Positions 12,185 through 23,365 of a DNA stretch of 64,000 bases are shown piece after piece. Within the stretch, counting starts at the first letter, position 1. Every line of letters starts with the position of its first letter. The notes under the pieces were generated by a model, which made no database searches, was not told the origin of the DNA, and saw only the letters and a program-made list of their open reading frames with translations. The DNA is taken from NCBI GenBank assembly GCA_944472135.2, contig OX235270.1, positions 143,173,632 through 143,237,631 of the forward strand. Reading direction: 5' to 3'. The DNA is from Trichobilharzia regenti (lineage: Eukaryota > Platyhelminthes > Trematoda > Strigeidida > Schistosomatidae). Both the position numbers and the translations under genes were made by a program.

Positions 12185-13176
12185 GTGTACGCTGAATGTT
12201 CAATTCTCTTTCAACAATGATTTATATCGCCAAAATGGTGGTATAACTATGGGCTCATCACTAAGCCCATTGCTTGCGGATTTCTCATGGCGAAACTCGA
12301 AAACACATGCATGAAGAGAATGATCGATACCTTTGGAATCTGTAAGAGATACGTCGACGACACTTTCATTATCGTCAACAATGAAGAAAATCTAGACGAC
12401 ATCTAAAACTCGTTTAACAACTGTCACCCCTCGATTCAGTTCACGCTAGAGAAAGAGTCCAACTCCAAAATATCCTTTCTTAACGTCCAACTAACAAGAC
12501 GAAAACAGGATGAAACACTGAAAGCATCTATCCACAGTAGGTTGACTAACTTTTACTGTTAGGTAACCTTATACACCAAACGAAAGCCGATCTGTTTACT
12601 CAGCTACATAGTTCGAAGAATTTGCACCTCGAACACCATAGAAGATGAAATGGACAATCTCAAGGGCATCCTCGTCGAGAATTGTTATACACGAAGATTT
12701 GTTGCAAAATATATGAATCCAAGACTACAAAAGCCGCCCATTTTTAACGTCCCAAAAAACTGCTCCACATGAACCTTCAGTTCAATAGGGATATATCTGC
12801 GGAAACACTAAAAAATCGACTGTCGAGCTCACTCAAGAAGACCTTCTTTGCAGCTGAACTGCGTCTAACCTTGTCCACAAAAACTATGATTCATGTGAAC
12901 GTGAAGGATAAGCTACCACTGCTTGCCTCATCAATGTATATGGTTTTACAAAGGAGAAAGACGATGCCCCGCAGCCCAATCTTAGAACATCTGATAGAAT
13001 CTGGACACCAAGCTACACCCCAAACAAACTTCAAAGTCGTCTACAGAGTCAGAAGTAGTCTTCCTAAAGGCGTACGAATCAGACTTCTTCAAACTGCAGA
13101 AGCAATGGCGATTCACTTGCTAAGCCCTGAATTCTGCATACAGAAGGATTTCGTTCAATCAGTACACTTGCAATAG
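12185..13176 (+). pseudogene. Penelope-like element, RT and C-terminal remnant
   Basis: The longest PLE copy here. It reads, over shifting frames, NGGITMGSSLSPLLADFFM, then RYVDDTFIIVNN with the catalytic YVDD at about 12348-12365, then TLYTKRKPICLLSYIVRR, a YMNPRLQKPP linker, FNRDISAETLKNRLSSSLKK and a C-terminus HLIESGHQ ... FKVVYRVRSSLPKG ... RLLQTAEAMAIHLLSPEF. Stops interrupt it (for example after NNEENLDDI). The normal GIY-YIG core between the linker and HLIESGH is missing, an apparent internal deletion near 12940-12960. Dead copy. Confidence 0.7.
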
Positions 13177-13835
13177 ACGTAATCTATCTTATTACCCGAC
13201 AAGTAAATTCTACCTAATCTTTTTTGTCCGAGTCTTCATTAGTATTACTTTGTCTTCTCAATTGTAATATTTCACATTTCCGACTTTTTTCATCTCTACC
13301 CCCACCCGATTTAATTTCTACACCTCTACACCACTGTAACTGACTTGAACGACGCTCAATTTCTAGTCATTTATGTCACGTCATCCAACTTATTTGCTCA
13401 ATTTCAGTTCTAATTTAAATGGCATTATTATCTATCCCACTTCTACTTTGTCTCTACTTGTAATTACCTCTGTTGTTAACCTGACCTAAGTTGAAACATT
13501 TTAGTCAATTATATTACGTCATCTAACTTACTAACTCAATCTTATTTAAGTTGCTGCCTGATTAAACTTGTTTCTGTATTAGATCATTCTTGTATTACCT
13601 GATCAATGATCTAACCTTGACAAACCTCATGTACACACATACACTCAAATAATTATACATAAATGCGATTGTACAGCTATGTGAATGAATTCGCCGATAA
13701 GGGTCGCTTCGCTGAAAGTATTCTGTTTTCATAATTCTTAAAAGACTTGATAAGGCGTTTTGTAACAACCAGGGGATTAGTTCTTCAAACAATAAATGAC
13801 TGTAAGACTGGATGCATTTCCACTGGTGAACTGAC
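13177..13835 (+). repeat. PLE 3' region
   Basis: Non-coding downstream part of the PLE. Two similar blocks with ATTACGTCATCTAACTTA and CACGTCATCCAACTTAT lie near 13360-13410 and 13500-13550. The terminal block at 13663-13715 is shared with 9209-9262. Confidence 0.5.
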
Positions 13836-13839
13836 TGAG

Positions 13840-14780
13840 CGGCAACATGGAGCTTAGCTCAGGAGTGCATCAAATTACTTTGCCAAACTCAATGTAGAAC
13901 ACAAACGTGAAGAAAAAAAATTTACAATGAAGAGGAATGTTTGGGGGGAAAGAATGGTTCAATGGAAAAGCATGAGAGTTTGTTGGGTCTTGGAGATCAT
14001 CAGGGGTGAATTCATGTGCCTTATTGAAAACACTCCCCAGACATTGGTTCTTAGTATTTGGAGGATCCTGACCAAACAGTGGCTGGCTCAGACCAACATT
14101 CAAACACTTCACGGATTAGTGCTAGGTTTTGTTAGATCACCCCTAAATGTTTTTACACGTAATTTTATGTCAGCTGTCAATGCCCGACGAGTAGGAAGGT
14201 GCCTTGATATGTGTGACCCATGTCCTAACCATGTCCATAGTTGTATTTTTGAAATTTGACTGATTCACTTCCCCTCCTTATATAACACTCTAAGCCAAGC
14301 CTTAATATTGGCAGACAGAGTGCAAACACCTATGGTCACATACAGCTAATCCGTTTCATTTTTCTGTCTTTCAACGACCATAGCTTACAGCCGTAAAAGG
14401 AGATAAAACGAACTTCTGAGTAGTGCACACCTCCTTTGATTGGCACGTCTATGTGAGAGATGATAGAAGCTGACAAGTGCCAGCCGGGTTTTTGTATCAG
14501 AGCTAAGATTACGTCAGCGATCGGTTCATTAGGACCTATCAAATAAGCGAAGTGATCAATATGCCCGGCCAATTCACCCTCGTTATTCTTCAAACTGTGA
14601 GTCAATTCATATCAGCCCTGAAGCATCATACTGAAAATTCAAAGATTTCTGACGAAGATTTTCAAAAGGCTGCATTTTATCAATGTCTCCACCTTGTAGA
14701 AGAATATCATCCATATACTTCAGTTCGACAAGACTGTTCTCTGGTAGCAAGTCAATCTCTAAGCAGCTAAAGTTAGTTAA
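13840..14780 (-). pseudogene. RTE-clade (SR2-like) LINE fragment
   Basis: Follows the same order in minus orientation as 31217-32430: the tail and QPLFGQDPPNTKNQCLGS near 13990-14100 (compare GPRDSRNQWLE there), GGVHYSEVRFISFYGCKLWSLK near 14340-14440 (compare YCSAVCSVLLYGSETWPIR), and the upstream block near 14520-14770. Stops and frameshifts throughout. Confidence 0.55.
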
Positions 14781-14869
14781 GGGGCCATCTTATAATCAGC
14801 CAAACGAATATCAGTCGATCGATAGGTGTATAAAGTTACATAAATACGTATAAAAGGATTTTCAGAAGC

Positions 14870-15245
14870 CTACAGACTTACGTCGACAGCTCTACCTACT
14901 TGATGCTGAAGCTCATATGACCAGTAAGGATGAGCAACAACGGATTCTGGGAACGAACCTACTAGTAACCCACTGCCTTACAAATACATAGAAAATGGTT
15001 GGACAGACACTAAGGAAACCATAGAGTGACACCACACTCCAGACCATCGTTCGAACGCATCCTCAGTGGGAAACGATGAGTTGTAGGTAGGTCCAAGTGT
15101 TACATTAGGGAGACTGTGATTGGTCAAGGTTAGAATTCATGGGGAATCGCATATCCAGCGAAAAAGGACTGCAGAAAAACATGATGGAATCCATATATGT
15201 TGTTGTAGTTGTATTTTCCACTTGGAACTTCTCAATTTGTTAGAT
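14870..15245 (+). pseudogene. RTE-type LINE C-terminal remnant
   Basis: Plus-strand frames near 14990-15160 give a TLRKP block followed by RPSFERILSGK and a terminal MMESIYVVVVV, as in the ending domain of the RTE copies at 41560-41760. Badly broken. Confidence 0.4.
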
Positions 15246-15299
15246 TTCGAGGAAAGCTAGTGACTCGCAGCACTCAGAAAACGCATTCTGGTATTAATT

Positions 15300-15318
15300 T
15301 TCAATAATATCTATGTTC
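15300..15318 (+). repeat. Left target-site duplication of Sm-alpha insertion
   Basis: TTCAATAATATCTATGTTC, identical to 15583-15601. Confidence 0.85.
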
Positions 15319-15417
15319 TATTTGGGACTCGTCAGCTGGATGTACCTGCATTCCACAGTGGGAACATCATCACCCACTGTGGAATGCAGGTACATCCAGC
15401 TGACGAGTCCCAAATAG
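15318..15417. repeat. Perfect 45-bp inverted repeat, 10-nt loop
   Basis: Arms 15318-15362 and 15373-15417 are exact reverse complements around AACATCATCA. The right arm contains the first half of the hammerhead core (stem I strand and CTGACGA). Transcripts through it would form a long hairpin competing with ribozyme folding. Confidence 0.9.
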
Positions 15418-15582
15418 GACGAAATGCGCATCCTGGATTCCACTGCTAGTCACCATCCACCAATTGTATCCTAACTAAATGCCCAGACATCGTCGAAGCA
15501 TCTGCACAAGAAGCCGACATGTCAACCTGAGACAGAGCACTTCGATCCAATCAATCGACGGGAAAATCAAAAAAAAATCCAA
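15319..15582 (+). mobile_element. Sm-alpha-type hammerhead retroposon with 5' foldback
   Basis: A 264-bp insertion between perfect 19-bp direct repeats. It ends in an A-rich tail (GGGAAAATCAAAAAAAAATC), as expected of LINE-mobilised RNA. The first 44 bases of the insertion are the exact reverse complement of 15374-15417, leaving a 10-nt spacer, so the element begins with an inverted copy of its own 5' part. The sense part holds the hammerhead at 15394-15438 and then about 140 bp of body. It lacks the Pol III promoter part seen at 43713, so it is 5'-truncated apart from the foldback. Confidence 0.8.
15394..15438 (+). ncRNA. Hammerhead ribozyme (intact core)
   Basis: All conserved elements are visible. 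Stem I is ATCCAG (15394-15399) paired with CTGGAT (15433-15438). The core is CTGACGA (15400-15406). Stem II is GTCC/GGAC with loop CAAATA (15407-15420). GAAA is at 15421-15424. The very short stem III TGC/GCA is at 15425-15430, and the cleavage triplet ATC ends at 15432. The near-loopless stem III is the known feature of schistosome Sm-alpha hammerheads, which can limit monomer activity. Confidence 0.85.
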
Positions 15583-15601
15583 TTCAATAATATCTATGTT
15601 C
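15583..15601 (+). repeat. Right target-site duplication of Sm-alpha insertion
   Basis: Identical to 15300-15318. Confidence 0.85.
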
Positions 15602-15839
15602 AAAAATGACTAATCAACAGACTGTTATTTACTGTTTACAAATCACGCTCACCTCTTGTTCCACAGTCAAGTATACAAGTAGCCTGACAGAATGATTGTG
15701 GATATTCTACTTATTATGGAAGCTGTCAGACTAACTAAAAATGGTGGCTACATTTCTGAAGCGATTTAACTGTTCCTCCCATACGTAATATGGACCGTTA
15801 ACCTATGAATTGACAACTGAAAAAACGTATACACCATTC

Positions 15840-16260
15840 ATTTTTTATTCAATTTTGATTTTCCCGTCTACTGACTGTACCGGAATGTTAGACCTCTTTT
15901 GAGGAACACTCCAAATATGTCTGAGGATTGAAGTGGTGTAATTTAGTGCATGGTGACTAGTAGTCAGATGAAGAATACTCATTTCCGTCCAGTCAATCAA
16001 TGGTGAAATCAAAACTGAACTGAAAATAAATAATAATTCGCATACCTGCCTCAGAAGAGACGACTCTCTTAGCCCAATCAGTGTAGTGGGTAACGTTTCG
16101 GCTTTCAGAACGACGAGTTGTCGGTTCAAATATCATTTGGATCACCATCACTCACTCGGTTATGCAGCTGGATCCAGTTGACTAGTCCCAATTAGGATGA
16201 AATGCGCATCATGAATCCCACCGAAAGTCACCATTCACCAAAATTACATACTTACACTCT
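15840..16260 (+). mobile_element. Degenerate Sm-alpha element with second tail fragment
   Basis: A sense unit from about 16040 holds a B-box-like GGTTCAAAT (about 16123) and a decayed hammerhead at 16172-16216. That hammerhead has ATCCAG, TTGACTA in place of CTGANGA, then GTCCC, GATGAAA and TGCGCATC. Directly before it lies a tail-like block (CAGTCAATCAATGG then A-rich, about 15988-16020). An antisense tail (TTTTCCCGTC, about 15858-15868) is further left. This suggests a head-to-tail or rearranged dimer. Confidence 0.6.
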
Positions 16261-17293
16261 TCGAAGTGTACATTAAATTAAGTAATTCACACAAGCTAAA
16301 AATATCTCCAGGAGGTATTTCTTTCAAACAATCACTCAACTGCTAAGGTGATTTCCAGTCCTTGTAGTTACGAATATAGATTTAATATTAGTAATAAGAA
16401 TACAAAAATGGTGTGCTTTTCCATCTATGAAACTTTTCAGTGAAGATTGAGATAATGTTCACACTATATTTGGTAAACGCCTGAAATAAGTTTTGACATC
16501 ATATTTCTAAAAATAGTAAACACATGTGTACAGTGGGCGTTGTGATTTTGTTACTATCACCTCAAAAATTAACTTAGAAAAACCAATGACAAATGACACT
16601 ACATTATGTGGTTTATTTAAAGGCCTCTGAAGTTTACTATAAAACCAGAAGGATTGTGTATTTTCTTCCATATAGCATACATTCATCTGCAGTGGAGAGT
16701 AAGTTCTATGAGATTTTGAATATATATATGCTGTACAATTTTAAAAGTCTCCGTAACACTTAGTTGCATAACACTGACACAATATTTAGCTACAGAGATT
16801 ATTTTAACAATAAGAGTCAATTTGAATGCCTTTCTGAAATAATAAATTCACGAGGATTCTTGATAGACCATTAGTAAAGAATAGTTTAATAATGTTCGCT
16901 TTTACTGAATGTATCTACTAATTTTAGTTTCATAGCTAACGTGATATAGATCTTTAGGTATACCGACCAAATGATTGAAATTACTGAACCCGATAGCCAG
17001 TATAGTATGTTAAACTGTCTTTGATAATAGCCAGTGTTTATGCCTAACTGATAAGTCAACAATAGTCGAGTCAACATTAGCAGAATAAACGACACCTGAT
17101 GATTGATAGCTCCTCGATTAATCTATATTTGTTTTATTCTCGTGATGTTGTGCACTCTCTGATCTCAGAGGTAAAGCATGCATTAACACTTTCAAAGTAT
17201 ACTTACTATATGATGATTTTATATTTTATTCGAATTCGTGCAATTCTTAATACGTTTTCCTGACAAATTATTAATTCCTTGTGAATAATAACA
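16261..17293. other. Unrecognised sequence upstream of EF-hand copy 2
   Basis: AT-rich, without a recognised repeat. Should contain the promoter of the gene that follows. No TATA box or acceptor is convincing by eye. Confidence 0.4.
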
Positions 17294-19569
17294 ATGAACA
17301 AACATGAGAAAGATGCCTTTGTGAAGGTGTTCAAAGATCTGGATAAAAATAAAGATGGATTCGTATCCTATGAAGAACTCAGAAGTGGCTTGATGACATC
17401 CTCCGTAAATGAGTCAATAGTAAGGGTATGTTCAGATAAACTTTTAAAACAGTTCTTATTATGTACACACTGGTAAAGCTTATTTTATTTCAATTGTTTA
17501 TATAATTCGCCTATCTACTTAGATGATAGGTGGTTATTAAAGTGGGCTGCACCTTTCATATAATACTGCTAAGAAATTCTATTTGTAACCGTTTATATTA
17601 TTTGATGACTCTATCAGTAAGGCTTAAAGCGTAGTGAATAATTTCTTCATTAAGACTATCTCACTGGGATCTAAGTCTATTCATTGATCGCGTTACTTAC
17701 TTCTTATCTCATCTTTCATCTGAACATGTATCGATTTGACGTGTTTAGCCTACATAGAGATATTCAATGACACAATTCTAAACCCCATTCCAGTGAAGAG
17801 TCGAGTACAGCAGATTGTTTTTAGAACTGTGGGCAAAACAAAATATCAGTTCATGACATAACTCCTTGGGTTTTCCTTCCATGTGTCATCAGACGCGGGA
17901 CAGTGAACAATAACGCACTGCTTATGTCTACACATTAAGGTTGGAAATAGAGGAACAATATGTCCGTAGTACAACTAATGAATATGAAAATATTTTGGAG
18001 TTCTTCCAACCGAACTTTATGACTTATCGGATTATGTTATCGTAGAATTTTTACTAAATTGACCAGAGCCGTGAGACGCTCACCTCGGATTTTGTAGACT
18101 CAAGTTGACAATTTACTTTCAATGTCAAATATCAAACAATGTTCATTGTATTAAATTGCACTCACCATATATATTCATGAATCTCGTATTCGAGACAAAC
18201 CATGTATATTACTGTGGATGAAGGGAACTGAAGATATGACTTGAGTTGAGGATTACATTTTAATTAGTGTTTGACATAATCTTACTGATCTTGCATTGGC
18301 CTGTCTTGCATTTTCAATCCTGGTTGGTTTGGTCATTATCATCCCTGCTCTGCGTGTAGTCGAAACAATGATGCCTAGATAAGTGAAGGAAGTCCACCTT
18401 TCAAATTTCCCCAGTTGCTAGCGAGCATTGTATATTCATTTTGTTATGCTTTGTGCTCATTTGAATTTCTGTATTTTCTGCTGCTTATGCCAACCCGTTA
18501 GTTTTCATATGTAGGTGTTCGAGCCTGTGCGACATTAGACATAAATCATCCGCAAAGTCCAGATCTTCTAGATTCTCCTTATCAGTCCTGTCTTTTCGCT
18601 GTCCACGCATGGTCTTCAGCCTAATCCAGTCCATCGCAGACAGGAATTTCATTGGTAATATTAGTCAGATATGTCTTACTCTTGTCGTCACTTCAAAGGA
18701 CTCACTGAGATTTCCGTTGTGAATCACTTGAAACTTAGCGTTGTCATATACCTGTGTTTGAATGCGGTTGATAAGGGTTTACGACACTGTACTCGATAGT
18801 GTTGAAGCCGTTTACAAAATACCTCTTAGACAACGCTGTCAAAGGCCTTTTAAGAGTCGATGTAATTAGAGTAGAGGTTTGACTCCCATTCTATACTTTG
18901 TTCGATGAAAGTGTATACAGTCGCTACTTGATATGAACATGTTGTGCTTTCCCTCATTCCAACCAGGTGGTTCCAGGCTGGTGAAGTTCTGCATCCAGTG
19001 CTTCTTTTATTCTCTCCAGGTAGTTTGGTAGTGTGACACAGAAGATTTTCTTCAAATTAGTAGGCTTGCAAACTTTTCTCAATAGTAGCATCAGCATGTT
19101 CGTTGAGGTCTCTGTATCCGTTTTCAGGAGGAATTTTGCCGCCATTCAGGCTTTGAGAAGCAAGGTATCAGTTCTTGTATTATGAATCGTAATCATTTAG
19201 AACACTCCTTAACGTAACAAATCTTCACTAGTTAACTTCAATTATTTCTTTCACCAGAATTGTAGATCATTTTAGTTTCGTATTATGAATAAATTGTGCG
19301 CTCCAAACTCCCATCAGCAACTGATGGCAGTGGATTTTACGCCATGTGTAATCCTACGCCGACATCACTGAGATTACATACAGAACCTGAATGTATATAT
19401 ATATATATATATATACATGACAAATGGTCATTTCACAGTCACTCAACTGTCATCTATTTTATTCATGAATTCTTTTTTATAGAAAGTAATGGACTTTCTG
19501 GATTTAAACAGAGATGGAAAGGTTACACTAAATGAATTCATGTCAGCTCTTCAATGCTCAATTAGATAA
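17294..19569 (+). CDS. Two-EF-hand calcium-binding protein, copy 2
   Basis: 72-residue protein from two exons: 17294-17425 (44 codons, ending AGG before donor GTATGT) and 19483-19569 (28 codons plus stop, after TTTTTTATAG), phase 0. The start MNKHEKDAF is chosen because it gives a short helix directly before the first hand, and the AT-rich leader before it has in-frame stops. Loop 1 is residues 17-28, DKNKDGFVSYEE; loop 2 is residues 51-62, DLNRDGKVTLNE. Both have full calcium-ligand patterns. There is no signal peptide or membrane segment, so it is cytosolic. Size and layout fit the 8-kDa calcium-binding proteins of schistosomes, inferred to sense or buffer calcium. The 2.06-kb intron carries an antisense LINE. 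This is the most canonical copy here. Confidence 0.88.
18250..19160 (-). pseudogene. RTE-type LINE, N-terminal RT fragment in intron
   Basis: In minus orientation the region translates over several frames to AKFLLKTDTETSTNMLMLLLRK, then KKIFCVTLPNYLERIKEAL, then a YSNYIDS-stop-KAFDSV block. YID.KAFDSV is RT motif A of RTE LINEs, preceded by the usual R-element region (about 19140-18800). The rest toward 18250 is a decayed RT with a REI-like region. It lies antisense in the intron of EF-hand copy 2 and does not touch the splice sites. Confidence 0.6.
19392..19415. repeat. (TA)n microsatellite in intron of copy 2
   Basis: A pure TA run, about 68 bp before the second exon. The orphan exon at 26278 has a similar run 116 bp upstream. 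Confidence 0.9.
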
Positions 19570-20505
19570 ATTTGGTGGTTCTTTAAAACTGTTACCGATG
19601 TCTGCATTACAAAACCAAATATAACAGGAATACCAAATAATAACTGCCTTCAATTTCTTATTATTATAAGTAATAATAATAATTTTAACACTATGCGAAA
19701 CAAATTTTCATTCTGACCGCCGATTCATTTCCTCGCTAACAGTGTTACACTATACCTTGCAAAAAACAGATATTGTTTATTTTCCCGAAAATGAATATTT
19801 TTTTAGTCATACCAGTGTCTTTTTGTTGCAAAGTAGTGGATGGTGTGATGATTGCACTTGACAGAAAATTATCCCAAATCTGTAAGATCAACTTGCTCGT
19901 TTACCTGTCAATCGTATTATAGCTTAAATTTTATGGAGAAACAGAATCCACACCTGCCGAATAAATAATAATAATGCCGCGTACTGATGAGTATAGATCT
20001 TGGATGCGTGAGTGATTATTGATAATTGTAAGGGGAAGCTATAAAGTGAAAGACTACAGTTTCGTATGCATAGCGCCAGCGTATTTCCCTAGTATCCTCA
20101 GAAAGATAAATTGGGTATATCAGGATTTTAGCCTCACAGAACTGTTATTGCTTTCAATATAGTGAAACTTTTCATTCGGATATGTATAAAACACAAAATA
20201 ATTGACCAAAGAATATCCTTTTCGATAATTTCCTCTTCTTCTCCCTCTACAGTTATATATATATAAATACGTTTATATACAAAGAATATTGTAGAATAGT
20301 AGTCAATAACAATATTACAGTTTTTTTGAAAATAATATCCATTTGTAAAATAAGATCACAATGGAATTACAGTTCATTAAAGATGGTTAAATAATAATAA
20401 TAAAGATATAGTAGCAAATAGAATATCAACTAAAATTAAAGAAATTTCTACAAAAAATTGAGGATCATTCGAACCTAGGTAGCAAAGGTAAGAACGATGT
20501 CTAAA
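19570..20505. other. 3' flank of EF-hand copy 2
   Basis: No canonical AATAAA; AATAAT-rich stretch near 19640-19685 may serve for polyadenylation. A short TATATA run near 20254. Otherwise nothing recognised. Confidence 0.4.
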
Positions 20506-20742
20506 CTAACTTCTTTTCGACACACAATTAGGCTTCTTAATGTGGACTCCAACAGCCTCAGCAATATTTAGTATACAAACTCTTACGGCGAAGTTAGGAT
20601 TTGCTGGTATACGATGAATGACTTTGAAAGCCTTGTTGACACCAATCTTGTGTTCTGTACTCACAAGATGAGGTATAATAGCACAACGAATAGATTTTGT
20701 TTGTCCTTTACTTAGCCAATATGCAGGGTAATGTTCTTGCTC
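20506..20742 (-). pseudogene. Penelope-like element C-terminus
   Basis: An open minus-strand frame without ATG, ending in a stop at 20506: EHYPAYWLSKGQTKSIRCAI, HLVSTEHKIGVNKAFKVIHR and ILNIAEAVGVHIKKP. The same C-terminus is at 61300-61545. It is the part of PLE proteins after the GIY-YIG core (EH, then HL...H, then FKV..R, then R.L..AEA..I). No stop interrupts it over 78 codons, so it is younger than most copies here, but it is strongly 5'-truncated. Confidence 0.65.
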
Positions 20743-20794
20743 AAATTTTACTCAAATCCTTTACAGTGACCAGTGGTAGAGTTCACAAGCGTTT

Positions 20795-20910
20795 TTTCCG
20801 AGAAAAAATATTGATTTTAAGGAGTTGGACCATGAACTGATATCAGTTAGAGAACCATCATTGAAAATCGGAGAGTACTGGACAGCTGTTTCATCCTAGT
20901 TTTATCCTTA
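20795..20910 (-). repeat. SINE-B fragment (ribozyme-related)
   Basis: In minus orientation it contains ACTAGGATGAAACAGCTGTC, then CAGTACTC and ATCAGTTAGAGAACC reversed, the diagnostic order of the SINE-B family described at 37870. The left half of the hammerhead core (CTGATGA) is lost. Confidence 0.6.
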
Positions 20911-21329
20911 TAAACCAACTTCTGAGAAGATATATTTCTTATCAACGACTTCATTTTTAAGGTGTACCATTGCGTTTATATTACAGAAAAAGGCATTAAG
21001 TGACACTACAAATCGCTCTATCAATATACATGGGATAAGAGTAAAGATGATTAAGAGGATATTTTTTTGGCGGGGGGGGGTATGTTTGATGGGGATAAAT
21101 TGTAAACTTTTCCAAGATTATTGAATAAGTGAACTGATATAATCAGAACAAGATGGCTTTTAATCAGAAAATTGTTCTCAATAACTTCTTCTTCTACAAA
21201 GTCTCTTGTTATAAAACCACAAATAACCAGAATAAAAACAGTTAGAGCAAAGGCAAACAGAAAAGAAATCAGAAGATGGAACAGTAGTCCGTCGGCTTAC
21301 ATTGTCAATTTAGGTATGATTTATAGCTC

Positions 21330-21645
21330 AGGTGGATGATTTTGATGTCGTTGTGTTCTCTGAGCTGGATAGTTAATTTGCGAAGCTTTCATCGCCCGAC
21401 TAGGCGACATATTCAGCGCATACGTCAATTTCAAGTGATCGTTTAGATTCCTCCACGAGTTTTATTAATCATTTCTCACGTCCAGGGTCACCAGGAGAGA
21501 TGACTAATAAACTACTCGTGAAAAAATCTAAAAGCTCACTTTAAATTGAAGTATGCGCTGAATATGTTGCCTAGTCGGGCGATGAAAGCTTCTCAAATAG
21601 CTTATCCAGCTCAGAGAACACAACGACATCAAAAACATTGTCAAT
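21330..21645. repeat. Inverted repeat, arms about 115 bp
   Basis: The arms 21338-21451 and 21525-21640 are near-identical reverse complements. They share TTTTGATGTCGTTGTGTTCT, CTGAGCTGGATA and GCTTTCATCGCCCGACTAGG. They flank a 73-bp spacer (CACGTCCAGGGTCACCAGG). A diverged single copy is near 46870-46985 and another piece near 27225-27260, so the arms belong to a dispersed repeat. Confidence 0.75.
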
Positions 21646-22277
21646 ACAATGCATATCAAATGTAGACTTATTCAGAACATTAGATAAATAATAATGATGA
21701 TAGCAATAGCTTTATTCTGATCGATCTTCAGGTAAAGCACTGATTGACAGTAGAGCATGTGACACGGTGCTATATGACCTGGAGCGCAAACCAATCCATT
21801 TTGATATTTTTTTGCTCCGTCTTTTTCGAGAATTGCAAGACACATATAGTAAGATGTCAATTATAAAAACTTAAGAAGTACATTTTGAGAACCAAGGACA
21901 CAACTCAGGAACATCTTGTAACGATCTAACTTACAGGTATTCAAATCATCAGTGTACTCCAAAAAAAACTGGATTCATCAGATTGAGACAAGTCATTCAA
22001 GAAGAAAAGTGCAAAGCAATAGAAAAATTTTCTTTATATTAAGTGTACCGCTTTCTACCAGAAACATAAGTATGTCACTTAAGTAAGTCACTCCCGCAAC
22101 CTATGTTTGTCAAGGCACATACAACTGAAGATAACGGAAAGCTTTTTGAGTGACTGCATATGACCATCTCGACTGCTCTAAAGGACAAAATTGTTGAGAA
22201 TCCATGTGTGGTTATTTGGTTCATTTCCGGTGTGGAGGCATGAAACATTGTGGGGACAATATGTTTGTCTATTTTTT

Positions 22278-22492
22278 GTTCCTTTAAGTGCCCAGCTAGA
22301 GCTTGGAAGTTTCAGTAGCAGTGGTATTTATTTTTACGGGATTGATTACTAGTCTCATGCCCAAACTTACCTCTCAACTAGTCTTATAACTGGCTTAGCG
22401 AGGTTAGGGAGTGCGTCAGTTGCCGGGGATCGAACCCCGAACCACCTGCGTGGCTGGCGAGCATTCTACGTCTGTGCAACCGACACACTCTT
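22278..22492 (-). repeat. SINE-A2, antisense
   Basis: Reverse complement of the family at 4679. The head at the right end has ACACACTCTTGG-flanked GTGTCGGTTGCACAG, a B-box-like GGTTCGATCC (as GGATCGAACC on the plus strand) and TGACGCACTCCC. The body has CCTCGCTAAGCCAG. The tail is diverged. Confidence 0.7.
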
Positions 22493-23365
22493 GGAACAAT
22501 AATTATGATATATTTAAGCTGAACATTAGGCCTTCAACTGATTTACAGTTGTCGTGATCGGTGGATGCAGAATTTCTAGATAAAGATGTGGTAAATAGAT
22601 GCACCGTAGGGATAAAGAGAAACTAAAGAGTACTTCAGTCTTATATAAAAGAAGTGTGATTGAAAAGTCCAGTAACTTATCTTACGATAATTTTAACAGT
22701 GACTGTGCTAATCTGTAATTAATTAACATGCAGATAACATATAGTCATTCTATATTAGTGGAACCTTTCACAGTATTTACAGGGCGTGTACACCTAAACT
22801 ATATGTGCCTATGCTTAACGCAAAACAGATATAAAAACGAAAGGGGTTTTGCCTTTTCATATCTGTCCGCTTTTGTTATTTTATCTTAAATCGTCAATTG
22901 TAAGCATGTGGTGAACTCAACATAGTTTAACAGTTCCCGGTAGATAACTTTATGTAGTATATCTCCAAAGTCTGTTCTACATGTACGCTTTTCAGAGTAG
23001 TTTAAAGCTTATTTACACCACCAACGACTACTTAGATATGTTCACATAAAGTTCAGAATGAATACAATTCAGAAATGTATATTCCTTTTCAATTAGTTTC
23101 TCTTCATCAACTTTGAAGTAATATATGATTTTTACATAAAAATGTCTTACCAATCAAGTGGTTATTTTAGTTTATATGTTTTAAGTATTAGGGAAGGGGG
23201 TATTGAAAGTAAGAGGTTAAAAGTCATTAAAACAACTAATTAACAAATAAAGCATTAAGAACATGTAATTTGTCTAAATCGCGTAATGTGTTTGCGCAAC
23301 ATATTTCAAACAACCTGATCATCACACATGGACTTGTTATAAAAATATATATGTGATTAATAAAC
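22493..23365. other. Unrecognised sequence
   Basis: AT-rich; no gene, tRNA-like head or inverted repeat seen. I looked here for a first exon for the orphan EF-hand exon and found none. Confidence 0.35.

Noticed and set aside
16172..16216. Active hammerhead ribozyme
   Set aside because: Core reads TTGACTA instead of CTGANGA and stem I is mismatched; listed only as part of a decayed element.
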